64,000 nt of DNA from Syngnathus acus (lineage: Eukaryota; Chordata; Actinopteri; Syngnathiformes; Syngnathidae): assembly GCF_901709675.1 (NCBI RefSeq), contig NC_051098.1:13483918-13547917 (forward strand). Reading direction: 5' to 3'. The first letter of the stretch is position 1. The number at the start of each line of letters is the position of its first letter. Below the pieces are notes generated by a model. That model was not told the DNA's origin. It was given only the letters and a program-made list of their open reading frames with translations, and did not search any database. Of this stretch, positions 13,501 through 27,704 are shown one piece after another. Position numbers and translations under genes: made by a program.

Positions 13501-16387
13501 TAATGGCAATTAACTCTGTTTGCCAGCGACGTGAATACTCGTCAGTGACATTGAAGACGCAAGATCCCGTCGACGAGTATTTTAGTCAATTTATTGTAAT
13601 TTTATTAATAGGTAGATAAGACTCACGGCCACCTCTCCACTTAAAGATTGTGAGTTCTTGTCATTTTTTCCCTCCGCAAACTTCCCCACACATTAATTTT
13701 AAATATTGGCAAAAAACAAAGCGAGACAAAAGCCACATCCCGATGGCGTTGAATTTACATCGCTGTGGTTTTCAAAATCACAAAGGAGCCAAGCCGCAGG
13801 AGACGAAGCTTCGTCTTAATTCAGTCGTGGTGAAGATTTGCGGCGCCGTCGTCGTCTACCTGAGGGTGCTGTGTACGATCCAGCGGTCCATGCCGACAAC
13901 CGGCATTTGGTAGTCGTCGTATTCGGCGAAGGGAAGCGCCTCGCCGTCCTTCAGCCAGTACACGTTGGGCGGAATCTCGCCGTCGTCGAGCGTGGCTAGC
14001 AGGTCGCACTCCAGCCTCACCGGTTTGCCCACGGATGAAATGATGGTGGCCACTTGTTTCTCAAATTCCACATCTAAAAAGGAAGGACAAAATGATTACA
14101 AAAAAAAAAATCAGTTGAAATTTGCAAGAACATTGATTAGACACATTTAATTTGCCATAGTCATGCTGTGGATCAGATATTTTGGGGTGCTGCTGAGCTT
14201 CTGGCCAGGAAAAATGAATGTCATACTTTTGCACATTTTAATCCAATTTCTGTGAGAATTAAGTATAACATGTCTGTGACTAAAGCATCAGCTCTGATCA
14301 AGCTTATCAGGGACATGACAAACAACTCAACTAATCACACACACGCGCACGCACGCACACACTCACTGATAGATGGCGGGTTGACCTTGCTAGCAGGACA
14401 AAGGCCACTTGTGCGCTGACAAGCAGCAGCAAAGTGCAGAATGATTCTTGATGTGTAAAAAACACTTTTCATAGGAGTTACAAAGTGTTTTTTGGACTCT
14501 TACATGTAAAGAAAAAACATATCAGTTTGAAGCCTTTTATGTACCTAACCATAAACAATATTTATTTGTTGCTAGGCTTTCAATTGCAAACTCTGTAGAG
14601 CAATGGTGGAGCTATTTATTAGCGAGCTAATAAATTTCCATCACCGTTTTAGGGTGAATTTTTGGGGTTTGTAAAAAAAAAACATCCTAGCTCCTCTAGT
14701 GCTGTATCACAAGAAGTTTTTGCCGGAGCGCGTGAGTGTTCATCTGACCCCATCGAGATGAGAGTAATAAGTCTCAAAATGCTTTTTGGTGGCATGGCGT
14801 GCCTGTGACTTTAAACGCTCCATTTCTCCTCCTTTGTGTCCCGCCAAACTCCCTCCGGCTCTCACTGTTTTGTTTCTCTGCCAAGTGGGACACAAGCAAA
14901 CATGAGCCCATTGGGTGCCTTCTTCACCCCTTTCGCCCATTCATTATCTCGCCCACTTTTTTTTGCCATGCTATTATTTGGGTTCATCACTCCCCCCCCC
15001 CTTCCTCTCCTCATCCATCTATCCATCACGTACGCTCCAGTGTGAGTCACAGAGGGCGTCCGTGACTCATAAGCAGACCCTCCTCATTCTTCTCTTTGGC
15101 TCATTGGGGAAAAATGTGGACGCTTATTGATTTACAAGCGCCTACAGTCACCTGAGAGCCATGTGAGGGTGACGCGGGGGGGCTCAACTCAACTCAACAC
15201 TTGCTCTACAGACGTTTGCTAGATAAGAAATTACAGGCAGGAAGACAATTCAACATGCGTTAACTTTGTGACATGTGGGGACGTGTGCGTGTGTGTTTAC
15301 ATTTACCACCGAGCACTCGTACAACATTCCCAGGGAATCACAACGTCATCACTCGCGAGCTATTTTTAGGAAAGAGTAGCTATTCATGGCATTTTCCATC
15401 CATTTCGATGGGAAAAAAAAAAATCATTTGGGTGTTTGGAGTTATAAGCAGAACAAATGAAACTTGTATTTAGGGCAGGAAATATAAACATGAGGAGCAT
15501 TCTTGCTATATGAAAGTAATTCGGGGGATAAAAGGTTTGGACATCTCTGCTCTAAATGTTTCCAGTAATTCTTGTTTCACCTGCTAAAGGCTAACAAAAC
15601 ATCCATTGAAACATTCCACGTGTCAACCAGCAAAAAAAAAAGTCCAGCTTGACAGCAACGTGCGTTTTGATTTTCACAACACTTCCTAGGGGTTCGTTCA
15701 TTATTGAAGGTGTCGTTCATTTTTCCAACTTTAGAAAGTTGCTTTAAAGTAACTTGACTCTGAGTTTACAAAGAGGAAAATACCAAACTACTTCTTATCA
15801 CCGAACAAAAATAAGAGTTGTAATTTAAGTTCATTAATTTCATGGAAACTCTTACTTTTACTTGGTTGTCATGAATATATTTGTATTCATTATTCTATTT
15901 GTTATATTATATTCATACTTATTTAAATATATTTATTTGAATTAATGGTAAGCACTATTTGCACTTAAATATTTTCCAGTATGAAATCACTTTGATGTAT
16001 AAAATGCGCAAAAATATTATTTTCGGACGTTTTTACTATTGTATATGTATTGCAGCTTTTAATCAATGGAAAAAATTTGAAAAAGTTACGGTTAGTCTGC
16101 AGTCTTTGGGATGTTTACCTGCCTCACCTCTTCACACTCATCAACAACTTTGTGCTCCAACATCAGAGCTAATTGACAGAACCATTTTAGTCCTCATCAC
16201 GAGTGTCAATATTTAAGACATTTAAAAACAGAAAGTGGGTTTAAAGCAGATTTCTGCTTTTTTTTTGATTACCTTGTAAGCAGGCCACCTTTGCCGGGGA
16301 AGCGGAGAGGATCAAGAGGAGCGAGACGAACCCACAGCAGCCGAGCGGTTCCCCCCGAAAAGTGGGCTCCTTCTTCGATTGAGTCAT
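4600..16387 (-). CDS. axl: AXL receptor tyrosine kinase (TAM family)
   Basis: A plasma-membrane receptor for GAS6 that signals in clearance of dying cells, survival and dampening of innate immunity (family knowledge). Twenty coding exons on the minus strand: 16387-16273, 14073-13860, 13434-13334, 13252-13070, 11723-11643, 11568-11453, 10214-10019, 8191-8052, 7971-7827, 7705-7697, 7242-7113, 7040-6949, 6508-6413, 6325-6248, 6063-5971, 5901-5780, 5712-5603, 5517-5358, 5284-5148, 5080-4600. Phases agree throughout, giving 932 residues. Order: signal peptide, two Ig domains, two FN3 domains, membrane helix about 444-466, kinase. Visible are the Gly loop G-E-G-E-F-G 538-543, Lys562, H-R-D-L-A-A-R-N 665-672, D-F-G 685-687, activation tyrosines 693/697/698, TAM signature K-W-I-A-I-E-S 709-715 and docking site Y-V-N-M 816-819. 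The tail E-I-L-Y-V-N-M and Y-V-L-C-P favour AXL over TYRO3 or MERTK. An in-frame upstream ATG at 16408 would add seven residues. Confidence 0.95.
6724..6750. repeat. (GT)n microsatellite in an axl intron
   Basis: An uninterrupted GT dinucleotide run in the intron between the exons ending at 6949 and starting at 6508. Confidence 0.9.
7697..7705 (-). other. axl: Candidate 9-nt microexon of axl
   Basis: On the minus strand a pyrimidine-rich CTCCCCCAG acceptor is followed by nine bases (AATTCCGAG) and a perfect GTGAGT donor. Joining it adds Glu-Phe-Arg between the second FN3 domain and the transmembrane exon without changing frame. Leaving it out also keeps the frame (both neighbouring junctions are phase 1), so it could be alternatively spliced. 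Confidence 0.55.
8356..8372. repeat. Poly-C tract in an axl intron
   Basis: An unbroken run of C after a CCCTCC-rich lead, in the intron between the two FN3-coding regions. Confidence 0.9.
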
Positions 16388-17992
16388 CGCTCTTTGCAGT
16401 CTTTTCATCTCTTCATCATGTCGCAATTTTCAAGCGGGAGAAACTCGTCCGTGACACGAATTAAGTCCACTTGTCTCCACCGAAGAAAAAAGATGACAAA
16501 AGCAACAAGAAGAAACTCCAAGTTAACTTTTTGTCCACTTTTAGGAGCGACGGGTTGTGGTGCGCGGTTCCGTCAGTGCGCGTACATTCCTCCGTTCCCT
16601 CCTTCCTCGTTTCCCTCCTCCTCCTCCTCTTCCTCCTCCTCTTTCTTGTCGGACTCAAATTCCACAAGTCAGCTTCTTTGCACCCTCCTCCTCCTCCACT
16701 TTCGTCTTCCCTTTTTCTTTGGAGGATGCCTGCATTCATACATGTTGATACAAAAATAAAAAAAATAAACAATATAAATAAAACCCCAATTACAGTAAAG
16801 ATGTCAAATAATTTTTATCCTATATTGAATTGGGTACACCCCAAAGTCAAGTCATATGTTCAAACTGATGAGCATTGTTTCTTGGGAATAAAAAAACCCA
16901 ACAAGGACCTGCTCCAAATCACCTGCTTTAAGATGGTGCTGCACTTGACCATACGCAGGTCACGTGATTTTCACCAATAAGTGCGATGTTTGTTGTGTCT
17001 TTCCTTTGTGTATCTACCCGCCACCCTATCCCTTTTCGTTCCCACGCTGGGGGCCTGCAGGCTGGGTCCTTTAAGAAAGGCCCCGGGCCCCTTTAAAAGA
17101 GCCTCATTGTATTTACAACTTTTTCAATGGGCGCTCCAGCACAGCTCCCAGATAAGAGAAGTAGGGAGGGGGTGGGGGGGCAAAAAGAGGGGCGTTCTGA
17201 GGCTTCCATGGCTTTTGGGGTTGTGTGTGTGTGTGGGGGGGCATTCCTAATTGCAAGATTTACAGGGGATTTGGCGGCAAGGCTAAAGTGGATTAAGAGG
17301 TTTGAAAGCACATTGTTGCAGCAGTCAGGTTATCAGGCTTGGACACCCAAAACAAAACTGTTGCTTGCACACAGGAAACTTTGGGCACACAATTAAATCG
17401 AATTTCTACTTGCAGTCAAACACCCTGCCAGCCCCCCTGCCACCCCAGCCAAAAAAACTGCACATACGTCACAGGGGTCCTCTTACACGTGACCAGAGAG
17501 CGCTATGAGGAACGAGTGACTCTAACGCCCTCTGGTGGTGACAAATATTCTTACCACTCGTTACCACCACTGCCAATATTGCCTGCAAACAGTACAAATA
17601 TAATAATTTAATTTAGTAAAAAATATATATTTTTACACATTCCATTGTTTTGTATATAATACAAAACTATTTTTATGTTTGATTTTACTCACTGTATTTC
17701 ACACAACTTTCCATTTCCACTTTTATTGGGGATGTGCGACGTTTTTTGGGGGAGGCCGGGGTGTTTTTTTGTCCCTAATGTGTAGCCAGGGTGGAAACAT
17801 CTGTTTGGTTTTACTGTCGTACATGTGTTCAGTTCAGCGAGTGAGATCTGCAATGAATAATGGCTACCGTCTTTAAAAAAAAGGGAAGAAAAATAGAGAG
17901 CACTTCTGCTTTTCATTATTCACCCATAAAAACTGAAGATCATCTCCATATATTACTTTTACAAGCAGTGACAAGAGGGGATAAAAAACAGT

Positions 17993-18078
<86 letters not shown>

Positions 18079-18133
18079 GCAAAGTATACACACACAAGCA
18101 CATATACATATACATATATATATATACATATAC

Positions 18134-18169
<36 letters not shown>

Positions 18170-18363
18170 CCCCCTCCAGCTGTGGCCCTCTTGATAATCC
18201 CTGTTCTAATCTGGCGGGTCGGCAGGATGATTCCGTTCCGAGCATCAGGAGTAAAAAGGAAGGGCCTAAATTGTGGGGATTATTTTCTCTCTCTCTCTCT
18301 TTCTCTCATCCTATTTTCCGGCATCCCAAATTCTAGCCTTCATTTGTGTACTTTGGAGCAGCC
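16388..18363. other. Shared 5' region of axl and the PH-domain gene
   Basis: The start codons of axl (minus) and the PH gene (plus) face away from each other about 2 kb apart, so both promoters should lie here. The part next to axl contains a CT-rich CTCCTCCTC tract at about 16610-16650. The part next to the PH gene holds a long CA/TA microsatellite (listed separately). I found no clear TATA box and no other gene. Confidence 0.5.
17994..18169. repeat. Compound (CA)n / (TA)n microsatellite
   Basis: About 40 uninterrupted CA units at 17994-18073, a short mixed spacer, then interrupted ATATAC/TATA repeats up to 18169. It ends about 195 bp before the PH-gene start codon, so length changes could affect that promoter. 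Open frames in it are artefacts of the repeat. Confidence 0.95.
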
Positions 18364-20518
18364 ATGAACACAGTTGGCGGCGTTCACCGAGGCTACCTCA
18401 GGAAATACGGTAGGCTACTCGGCGAGCCCACAATCCTGCACAGTCTCAGAGGCCATAATTTAATATGTTAAATGTTATAGTTGAGTACATTCAGAGGCCA
18501 AATGGGCCATTTCTGTATCAGATTTTTTTTAGCTGTGTTTTTGTTTGTTTCTGCCAAAAATGTGTCCTGCAATGTTGTTCCATGCTAATGTTAGAAATCT
18601 TGGCTGGCATTTGAAAAAGCTCAGTGTCAATATGATGATAAAGTGCCTTTTGGTGACTTTACTGGAACAAGTATAAATTAGAAAAATGCTTCATGCTTCT
18701 TTCAGTCTATAAAACTTTTTTTTATTGGATTTTAGCACAGCCTACACATTGCTCTGCTAAGTGAAGTGCTGAGTCGGTAAATATTAGAAAATCTAAAAAC
18801 TGTTAATATGGTTTTTATTATTAATAAGTTACACTCGTGCTGAATTTAATTCATTCTGTGATCGTGCGCATCAAAAAAAATCGAATGATGACGTGATTCT
18901 GATTCATTTTTGTTCCACCCTGACGACTAATCTCATCATTCAGTCAGAATGAGAACATTGCAACCTAGAAGTTTGTAGACACATAACAACAACAAACTCC
19001 CTTTTGCAAACATGATCATCCACACATTTGACCTTTGTAAGCGACCCCAAAACATTAGTGTCTCTCATAAACTTGCACTAAAAGGAAATAAATAATGAAG
19101 TGTATCCAAATACTTTTATCGACACGATGTGAAGTCAAACCTTTGTGTCTCTCGCTCTTGGCCAAATCACGTTTAATCCTCCACGTAGAGAAGTAGAGCA
19201 GATCTTCATCATCATCATCATGATGAGCGGCAGTACAGGATGAGCGGCAGACTGTGCTCTGACGTTGTCACGTGTGTCCTGGCCTGGAAATGGACAGCGT
19301 TGCGTAGTCAGAACGTTAGTCAGGCTTGAGGAATAGGTGAGGATGGAGAACATTCCTGGAACAAAGAAAATTGAGAACCCAGACAACACCATTTACTACT
19401 GTCATCATTTCTGGAGCCAAATGAAGGCGCTCACAGTCTGTTCCGGTTCCTTGGTCAGGTGGCTTTATGTTCAAACAGTGGAAGGACAAGTACGTGGTTC
19501 TCAGCGTGGAGGGAAGCCTGCTGGTGTGCCGAGACGGCGAGTCCCCGCCCGACCAAGTGGTGGACCTGCAAAGCCACTGCGAGATGATCGTGGAGGGCCG
19601 CGAGATCTTGGACCTTCCCAGGCTGCCGGCGGGGGGCCGCAGGGACTGCTGCTTCGCCCTCATCCTTCAGCAGAGCAAGTTTCTGCTGATGCTCGCCGAC
19701 AACCCGGACGACTGCGCGTGGGTCTCGCCGTGACATCCGACCGTCCGTTTTCCAAGCAGAAATGACTTTTTATTTTTTCCTTCCAGTTTGTGGCTGAAGC
19801 TGATAAGAAAAGTTAGAGAGGTGAGCGTCTTTTTTTTTTTTTTTTCCTCCACGTTGCACTGACATGTACTTTGACTAACCGCGTCCGTTTCCAGGGCGTC
19901 ATGTCACCTGCCGGCCTGCAGAGGCAGCGCAGCATCACCCGCTGCATCACCGACAGGGACCCTCTGCCCGACTCTGGCAGCGACAAGGACCCCGGCTCGC
20001 CTCGGCCCAGCGAGGCTAGCACGCCGCCGTCGACCCACGTCACAGAGAGAGGCGGCTCGCTGAGAGAGAGACGGCAGAGTCAAGGCCGGTTTTTGGATCT
20101 TTACAGAATCAGACATTGGTTTCAAAGATGGGTAAAATTATATTGATGTTTTTTAGTTGGTGGACCCCGGAGATCTTTGCGCAGCGTCTCGGTGGCCCCC
20201 CCTCACCGGGTGTCGGATTGCCTTCGCCACGGCAACAGCAGCGACGCCCGAGCAGTGCGGGCGGTGTGCCTGCTGATGGGCGGGGCGGCGGCCTCCTCAG
20301 CTCTGGGCTACCTCAACTCCGGCTCGCCGACCTCGCCGTTAGTCGGCAGAGCGCCCGAGATGGTCCACGCCGGCTCAGGGGGCTTCTCGGAGATGCCGGC
20401 CGGAGGCTCGTTTCACGCCTGCGGCCAAGACGTGGACTCGGACACGCACTTCAACAGCTTTGACTTTGAAGGCGACACCGACTTTGACGCATTTGATTGC
20501 GGGAGCTTTGCCTTTTGA
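18364..20518 (+). CDS. Pleckstrin-homology (PH) domain protein, unnamed
   Basis: Five exons with consistent phases: 18364-18409, 19459-19717, 19787-19820, 19895-20078 and 20157-20518, giving 294 residues. Residues about 7-112 form a PH domain: it opens with H-R-G-Y-L-R-K-Y-G-G, continues K-Q-W-K-D-K-Y-V-V-L-S-V, and ends with the invariant Trp in L-W-L-K-L-I-R-K-V-R-E. Such domains bind phosphoinositides or proteins at membranes. After it comes a Ser/Pro/Arg-rich linker (R-Q-R-S-I-T-R-C), a small Ala/Gly/Ser stretch, and an acidic Phe-rich end with F-D-F-E-G-D-T-D-F-D-A-F-D. I do not recognise the C-terminal half or assign an orthologue. The fourth donor (AGA|GTCAAG) is the least certain junction; it was chosen because it alone keeps the reading frame that ends at the acidic tail. 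The gene is head-to-head with axl and 1 kb upstream of a CYP2 gene. Confidence 0.8.
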
Positions 20519-21523
20519 AAGACGCTTGCGTTGGGCAGCGCGTGAAAGCAGGGCTTCTCAAACAATTTGGGACTTTTTATCAAAGACCACTTTGTGATCT
20601 TAAAAGCTTCACAGGCGGCTTTCGAAATAATTGGCGACCATCTCAAAGTCTTCCCGCTTTCCTCCCCTGATCCTTTGTTGCTCTTTGAAATACAACAAAG
20701 TTTTGTTATCTTACGTTTGGTTCCCCTTTAACACATTTTCTGAATGGAGGTTGGCGTTCTTCCGGGCTCTGCATGCCTAGGCTCCTCAGGTAAATCATTC
20801 ATGATCAATCCATTGTGTTTACCTCCATTTTATATTAAAATCCGTCCAATACTAGTGTGTTGTTTTCCTGCAAGCACACAACTTTAATTGCGTGCATAAT
20901 TGATTCTCATTCAAATGCATTGAAAAAAAAATTGTTTTGATCCAATACTGCTGCTTTAATCCTTACATACTTTGATGCATTACGTAAGTCCCATGCCCGC
21001 AGTTCAGATTTGATTGGGTGAGACGATGATGATGGAAATAAGATCAAGCTCTCGTTCGCTCTAACGGCGGGTCAGGAAAAACACACAAAGGGTCAAGCCT
21101 CTTTGTGGCCTCACACACTGAAAATTATTTTCCACAATAAATGAGGCTTTAAAACCTAACTTTAGTGTTTACCACAGAAAACGTCAAGTCATTTTTTTCC
21201 CCACGCAAAAATATCTCCACCCCCTCAGAAAATATTACTCAACCCCCCAAAGAATTTAAAAAAATTTTTTTTTATAATAATGCATTTTTTTAAATAAAAA
21301 AACAAAATTCTAACTGTCAATCGTTATAGCCTCAGATGAACAAAAGGCTGTTATGAAATAAAAGGCGTGTTTTGGTCTATATTGATTGAGGTCAAACTTT
21401 ACTTGTTTGTTCTGGCCGACGGAAAGGGGCCAAAGGTGCAAATGAAGTCACGTAACCAACCTGACTGGTTCCTCCTGCATGTCCCAGATGAGAAATCTCC
21501 TGCCGTCTGTGTGAGCGTTCATC
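20519..21523. other. 3' UTR of the PH gene and CYP2 promoter region
   Basis: AT-rich spacer between two plus-strand genes. An AATAAA lies at 21137-21142. Several poly-A and poly-T runs occur near 21250-21310. No further exon seen. Confidence 0.5.
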
Positions 21524-24281
21524 ATGGATATTTCCGTGGCCTTTTTGCTGCTCGGGGTCCTGCTGGCTCTACTCTTGTTACTTCACAAGAAGAACAAGAG
21601 CGGCGAGAAGGGTGGTCTTCCTCCTGGCCCGCTTGCGTTGCCTCTCATAGGAAACCTGCCACAAATAGACAAACACGTTCCTTTTAAAAGCTTCCTTAAG
21701 GTGAGACACTTTGGCAACACCAAACTCAATTTTGAAAATACAGTAATCAATTAGCCTGATGCTAACAAACAATGCAAAACGGCATAATGCGGCAATGGAT
21801 ATTTGAAAACAAACGGTGGAGCAACACATGTAGACAGACAACATAATTGTCGCTGGTCTTTTTCCAGCTGAGTGAAAAATACGGCCCGGTGATGACAGTG
21901 CACCTGGGCAGGCAGCGCGCGGTGGTCCTGGTGGGTTACGAGACCGTCAAAGAGGCGCTGGTGGATCAGGCCGACGACTTCACCGGCAGAATGCAGTTGC
22001 CCTTTCTCGTCAAAGCCACCAAAGGCTACGGTGAGGGCTGCACTATAGGTTTAATTTCATCCCATGTGAGAAATAGTCTCAAAATATGAAATGTTGCTTT
22101 AGTTAGCGCCATCTTGGTGCCAAGGACGATTGAGCTGAGGGGAGGAGGATTAAGTTATTGCATTGTCCACTTGGAAAAGTGTTTTGCTGCCATCTTGTGG
22201 CATTTGTCAGCATTTACAAATAGCTTCATGATAAATGTAAACAAAAGATTTCTAAAGGGAAATAAGGGCTTGAAACAAGTCAAATGTTTTTACCTCAAAA
22301 CAGCCTGATAAAAAAACCTTTTTCCAATGGTTGTTTTTTTCTTTTGTCAGGTTTGGGCATCTCAAACGGCGAGCGTTGGCGTCAGCTGCGCCGTTTCACC
22401 CTGACCACACTCCGAGATTTCGGAATGGGTCGCAAAGGAATGGAGGAGTGGATCCAAGAGGAGAGCCAACACATGAGGGCAAACATTGAGACTCAAAAAG
22501 GTACCTTTGGAGCTCCACTCTGTGAAAATCTGACTGCGTGGTTCTCCATCTGGAATAAAAAAACAAAACAAATGCATTCCTTGCATACTACAGAGAGTTT
22601 GTTTGCCTCTGACGATGTCATCAGCGTGTGAAGTCCATGTTGTTGCATTTCCCTCAGTGCCTTATTTTATTTGCCCTCTGCAGCTGCACCCTTTGACCCT
22701 TCATTCCTGCTGAGCTGCAGTGTGTCCAATGTGATTTGCTGCCTGGTGTTTGGCCAACGCTTCGACTACGAGGACGATGACTTCCTGCGGCTGTTGGCCA
22801 TCATTTCGGAAATGGTGCAGTTTTTGGCCAGCCCTCGTGGGCAGGTGGGTGAGACTATCATATCCCCTGGGAAAAAAAACACACAGATTTATTTTAAAAT
22901 CTCCCCCGAAAGCTTGATATCATTTTTTTTTTGGTGTACTTAGTGTTAAATATTTAAACGACCGTCTCCTTCCACAGATGTACAACGTTTTCCCATGGCT
23001 GACCGAGCACCTTCCCGGTCGACAGCACAAGGTATTTGGCCACATGGAGGTGATAAGATCTTTTATCAAGAAGAAGATCCAGCAGCACCAAGACTCCCTC
23101 GAGCCCTCCGCGCCGCCTCGAGACTACATCGACTGCTTCCTCAACCGCATCCAACAGGTCAGAAAGAACAGAAAGGACCGAATACAACAAATGGGCTTCT
23201 GACTAAATGTATTCCCGCAGGAGAAGGACAACGAGTCCACAGAGTTCTTCTACGAGAACCTGGTGGCCACAGTCATGAATCTCTTCTTGGCGGGAACCGA
23301 AACCACGGGCTCCACCATGCGATATGCGCTCAGCGTGCTCATCAAAAATCCAGAAATACAAGGTTCAGGCTCCCGCAAAGACAACGAAACCCCAAAAATA
23401 TGATCTGTAAAAAAAGTTGGGACACTTGTTGGTTCTTGAAGGAGTTTGACCTTTAGACTGCTTTCTTTGATGACAAGTTTGAAATGACTTTTGAGGGTAA
23501 CGAGAAGTTCTCTTACCTGTCATCATGAGCTTGAGATTTTCTGGTGCGTCTAAAAATAGCAAGGAAAATGGACACAGATTAGACTGACACTAGAAATTGT
23601 GTTTGTTATTTTTTGTATTGCCCTGCACAGAGAAAATGCAGCAGGAGATCGACGACATCATTGGCCGAGAGCGCTGCGTCTACATGGAGGACAGGAAGTC
23701 CATGCCCTTCACGGACGCCGTCATCCACGAGGTGCAGCGCTTTCTGGACATCGTCCCGTTCAGCTTGCCGCACTACACGCTGTGGGACGTCTCCTTCCGA
23801 GGTTACACCATTCCCAAGGTAGTCCTCGCCGCGCAGTCCACAATCCCCAAGTTGGGTTCCGGTTGTTTGGATGTCTGTCGGGTCGTCAACAGAACACCAT
23901 CATCGTGCCACTGTTGCACTCTGTGCTGAAAGACCAGACGCAGTGGGCCGAGCCCCAGTCCTTCAATCCGCAACACTTCCTGGACCGCAACGGCAACTTT
24001 AAGAAGAACCCGGCGTTTATGCCCTTTTCAGCTGGTATGTGTGTGGTTCGAGGTGTCAGATTATTATTTTTTAAATGTTGTTACCACATGTCTTTCCAGG
24101 AAAACGAGCTTGCGTGGGGGAGTCTCTGGCTCGCATGGAACTGTTCATCTTCCTGGTGTCCCTGCTGCAACATTTTAGCTTCTCCTGCCCGGGCGGTCCA
24201 GACAGCCTGGACCTGACCCCGGAGTACAGCAGCTTCGCCAACACACCGCGACGACACCAGATCATCGCCACGCCGCGCTGA
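21524..24281 (+). CDS. Cytochrome P450, family 2
   Basis: A microsomal haem monooxygenase that oxidises drugs, steroids or fatty acids with electrons from P450 reductase (family function; substrate unknown). Nine exons, as is standard for CYP2 genes: 21524-21700, 21868-22030, 22351-22500, 22684-22844, 22978-23157, 23221-23362, 23631-23818, 23893-24034, 24100-24281; 494 residues. It has an N-terminal membrane anchor at about 4-19, the Pro-rich hinge L-P-P-G-P-L-A-L-P, the I-helix oxygen-binding A-G-T-E-T-T at 301-306, the E-x-x-R motif at 358-361 and the haem-binding loop F-S-A-G-K-R-A-C-V-G with Cys439. In human, CYP2 genes sit beside AXL. The teleost CYP2Y subfamily is a reasonable guess from this location but is not proven. 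The start at 21524 fits the anchor and an unbroken first exon. Confidence 0.93.
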
Positions 24282-24679
24282 GATCTACGCCGGCCGGGCG
24301 CATCCTTAACCAGCCAATAAGAGATATCGCTAGTCATCTTTATCACAATTGTCAAATTTGTTGGGTCCGTAGAGAAATCTTTCGTCATGATCCTGACGTG
24401 TGTAGACTTATTATAGGAATGCAAAATGAGTCTATTTTTAAGGAAAGAAAGTTGGAATCTCACAAGTAATGAACGTGACTTGGAAATGTCATGCTACAAA
24501 CAAAATGGCAGCACATCTATTGAGAAATCTGCTTTTATAAAGATGATAATGTTTACTTTGAAAACTATATATATGCATACTATGTAACTATACAAATAAT
24601 TTTCAAAACTACAGCTTGGTGTCGTAAGCGTTACCGGACCGAACCGCCACTCCCACACAAAATGTCTGCTGGTTATTGG
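24282..24679. other. Shared 3' region of the CYP2 gene and cdkl1
   Basis: The two genes converge here tail to tail with only about 400 bp between stop codons. The DNA is AT-rich and holds both 3' UTRs. No exon or RNA gene seen. Confidence 0.5.
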
Positions 24680-27469
<2,790 letters not shown>

Positions 27470-27538
27470 CTGAAGTTGGAAATAACAGACACATATAATG
27501 GCCGATATAGAACGGACAAGGTTTAAATGTGCACTCAC

Positions 27539-27653
27539 CATGGACGGACGACTCAGCGGTGAGATGTGCGCGGCTGTCACTATCTGCACCGTCCGCTTCT
27601 CGACGTCCTTCAGACACTTGAATAAGTTTTCTTCGTCTCCGTCAATGCAGACA
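27539..27653 (-). other. Likely outer 5' exon of cdkl1 with a protein-like open frame
   Basis: A poly-pyrimidine TTTTAG acceptor before 27653 and a perfect GTGAGT donor after 27539 mark an exon on the minus strand. One frame is open across it and reads like real protein (I-D-G-D-E-E-N-L-F-K-C-L-K-D-V-E-K-R), but it closes in the next exon, and the frame leading to the cdkl1 ATG has a stop here. I treat it as leader, with an open question. Confidence 0.4.
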
Positions 27654-27688
27654 CTAAAAAAAAAAAAAAGTGACAAACAGTTTGGAGA

Positions 27689-27704
27689 GGGGGGGGGGGG
27701 GGGG
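27689..27704. repeat. Poly-G tract
   Basis: Sixteen consecutive G on the plus strand (C on the cdkl1 sense strand), just upstream of the outer cdkl1 leader exon. Confidence 0.9.

Noticed and set aside
17860-18336. Open frames of Thr-His or Cys-Val repeats
   Set aside because: Translation of the CA/TG microsatellite, not genes.
20116-20463. Alternative 115-codon frame in the last exon of the PH gene
   Set aside because: Arg/Gly/Pro-rich; it would need the GCCG|GTTTTT donor and gives no sensible ending, unlike the frame with the acidic tail.
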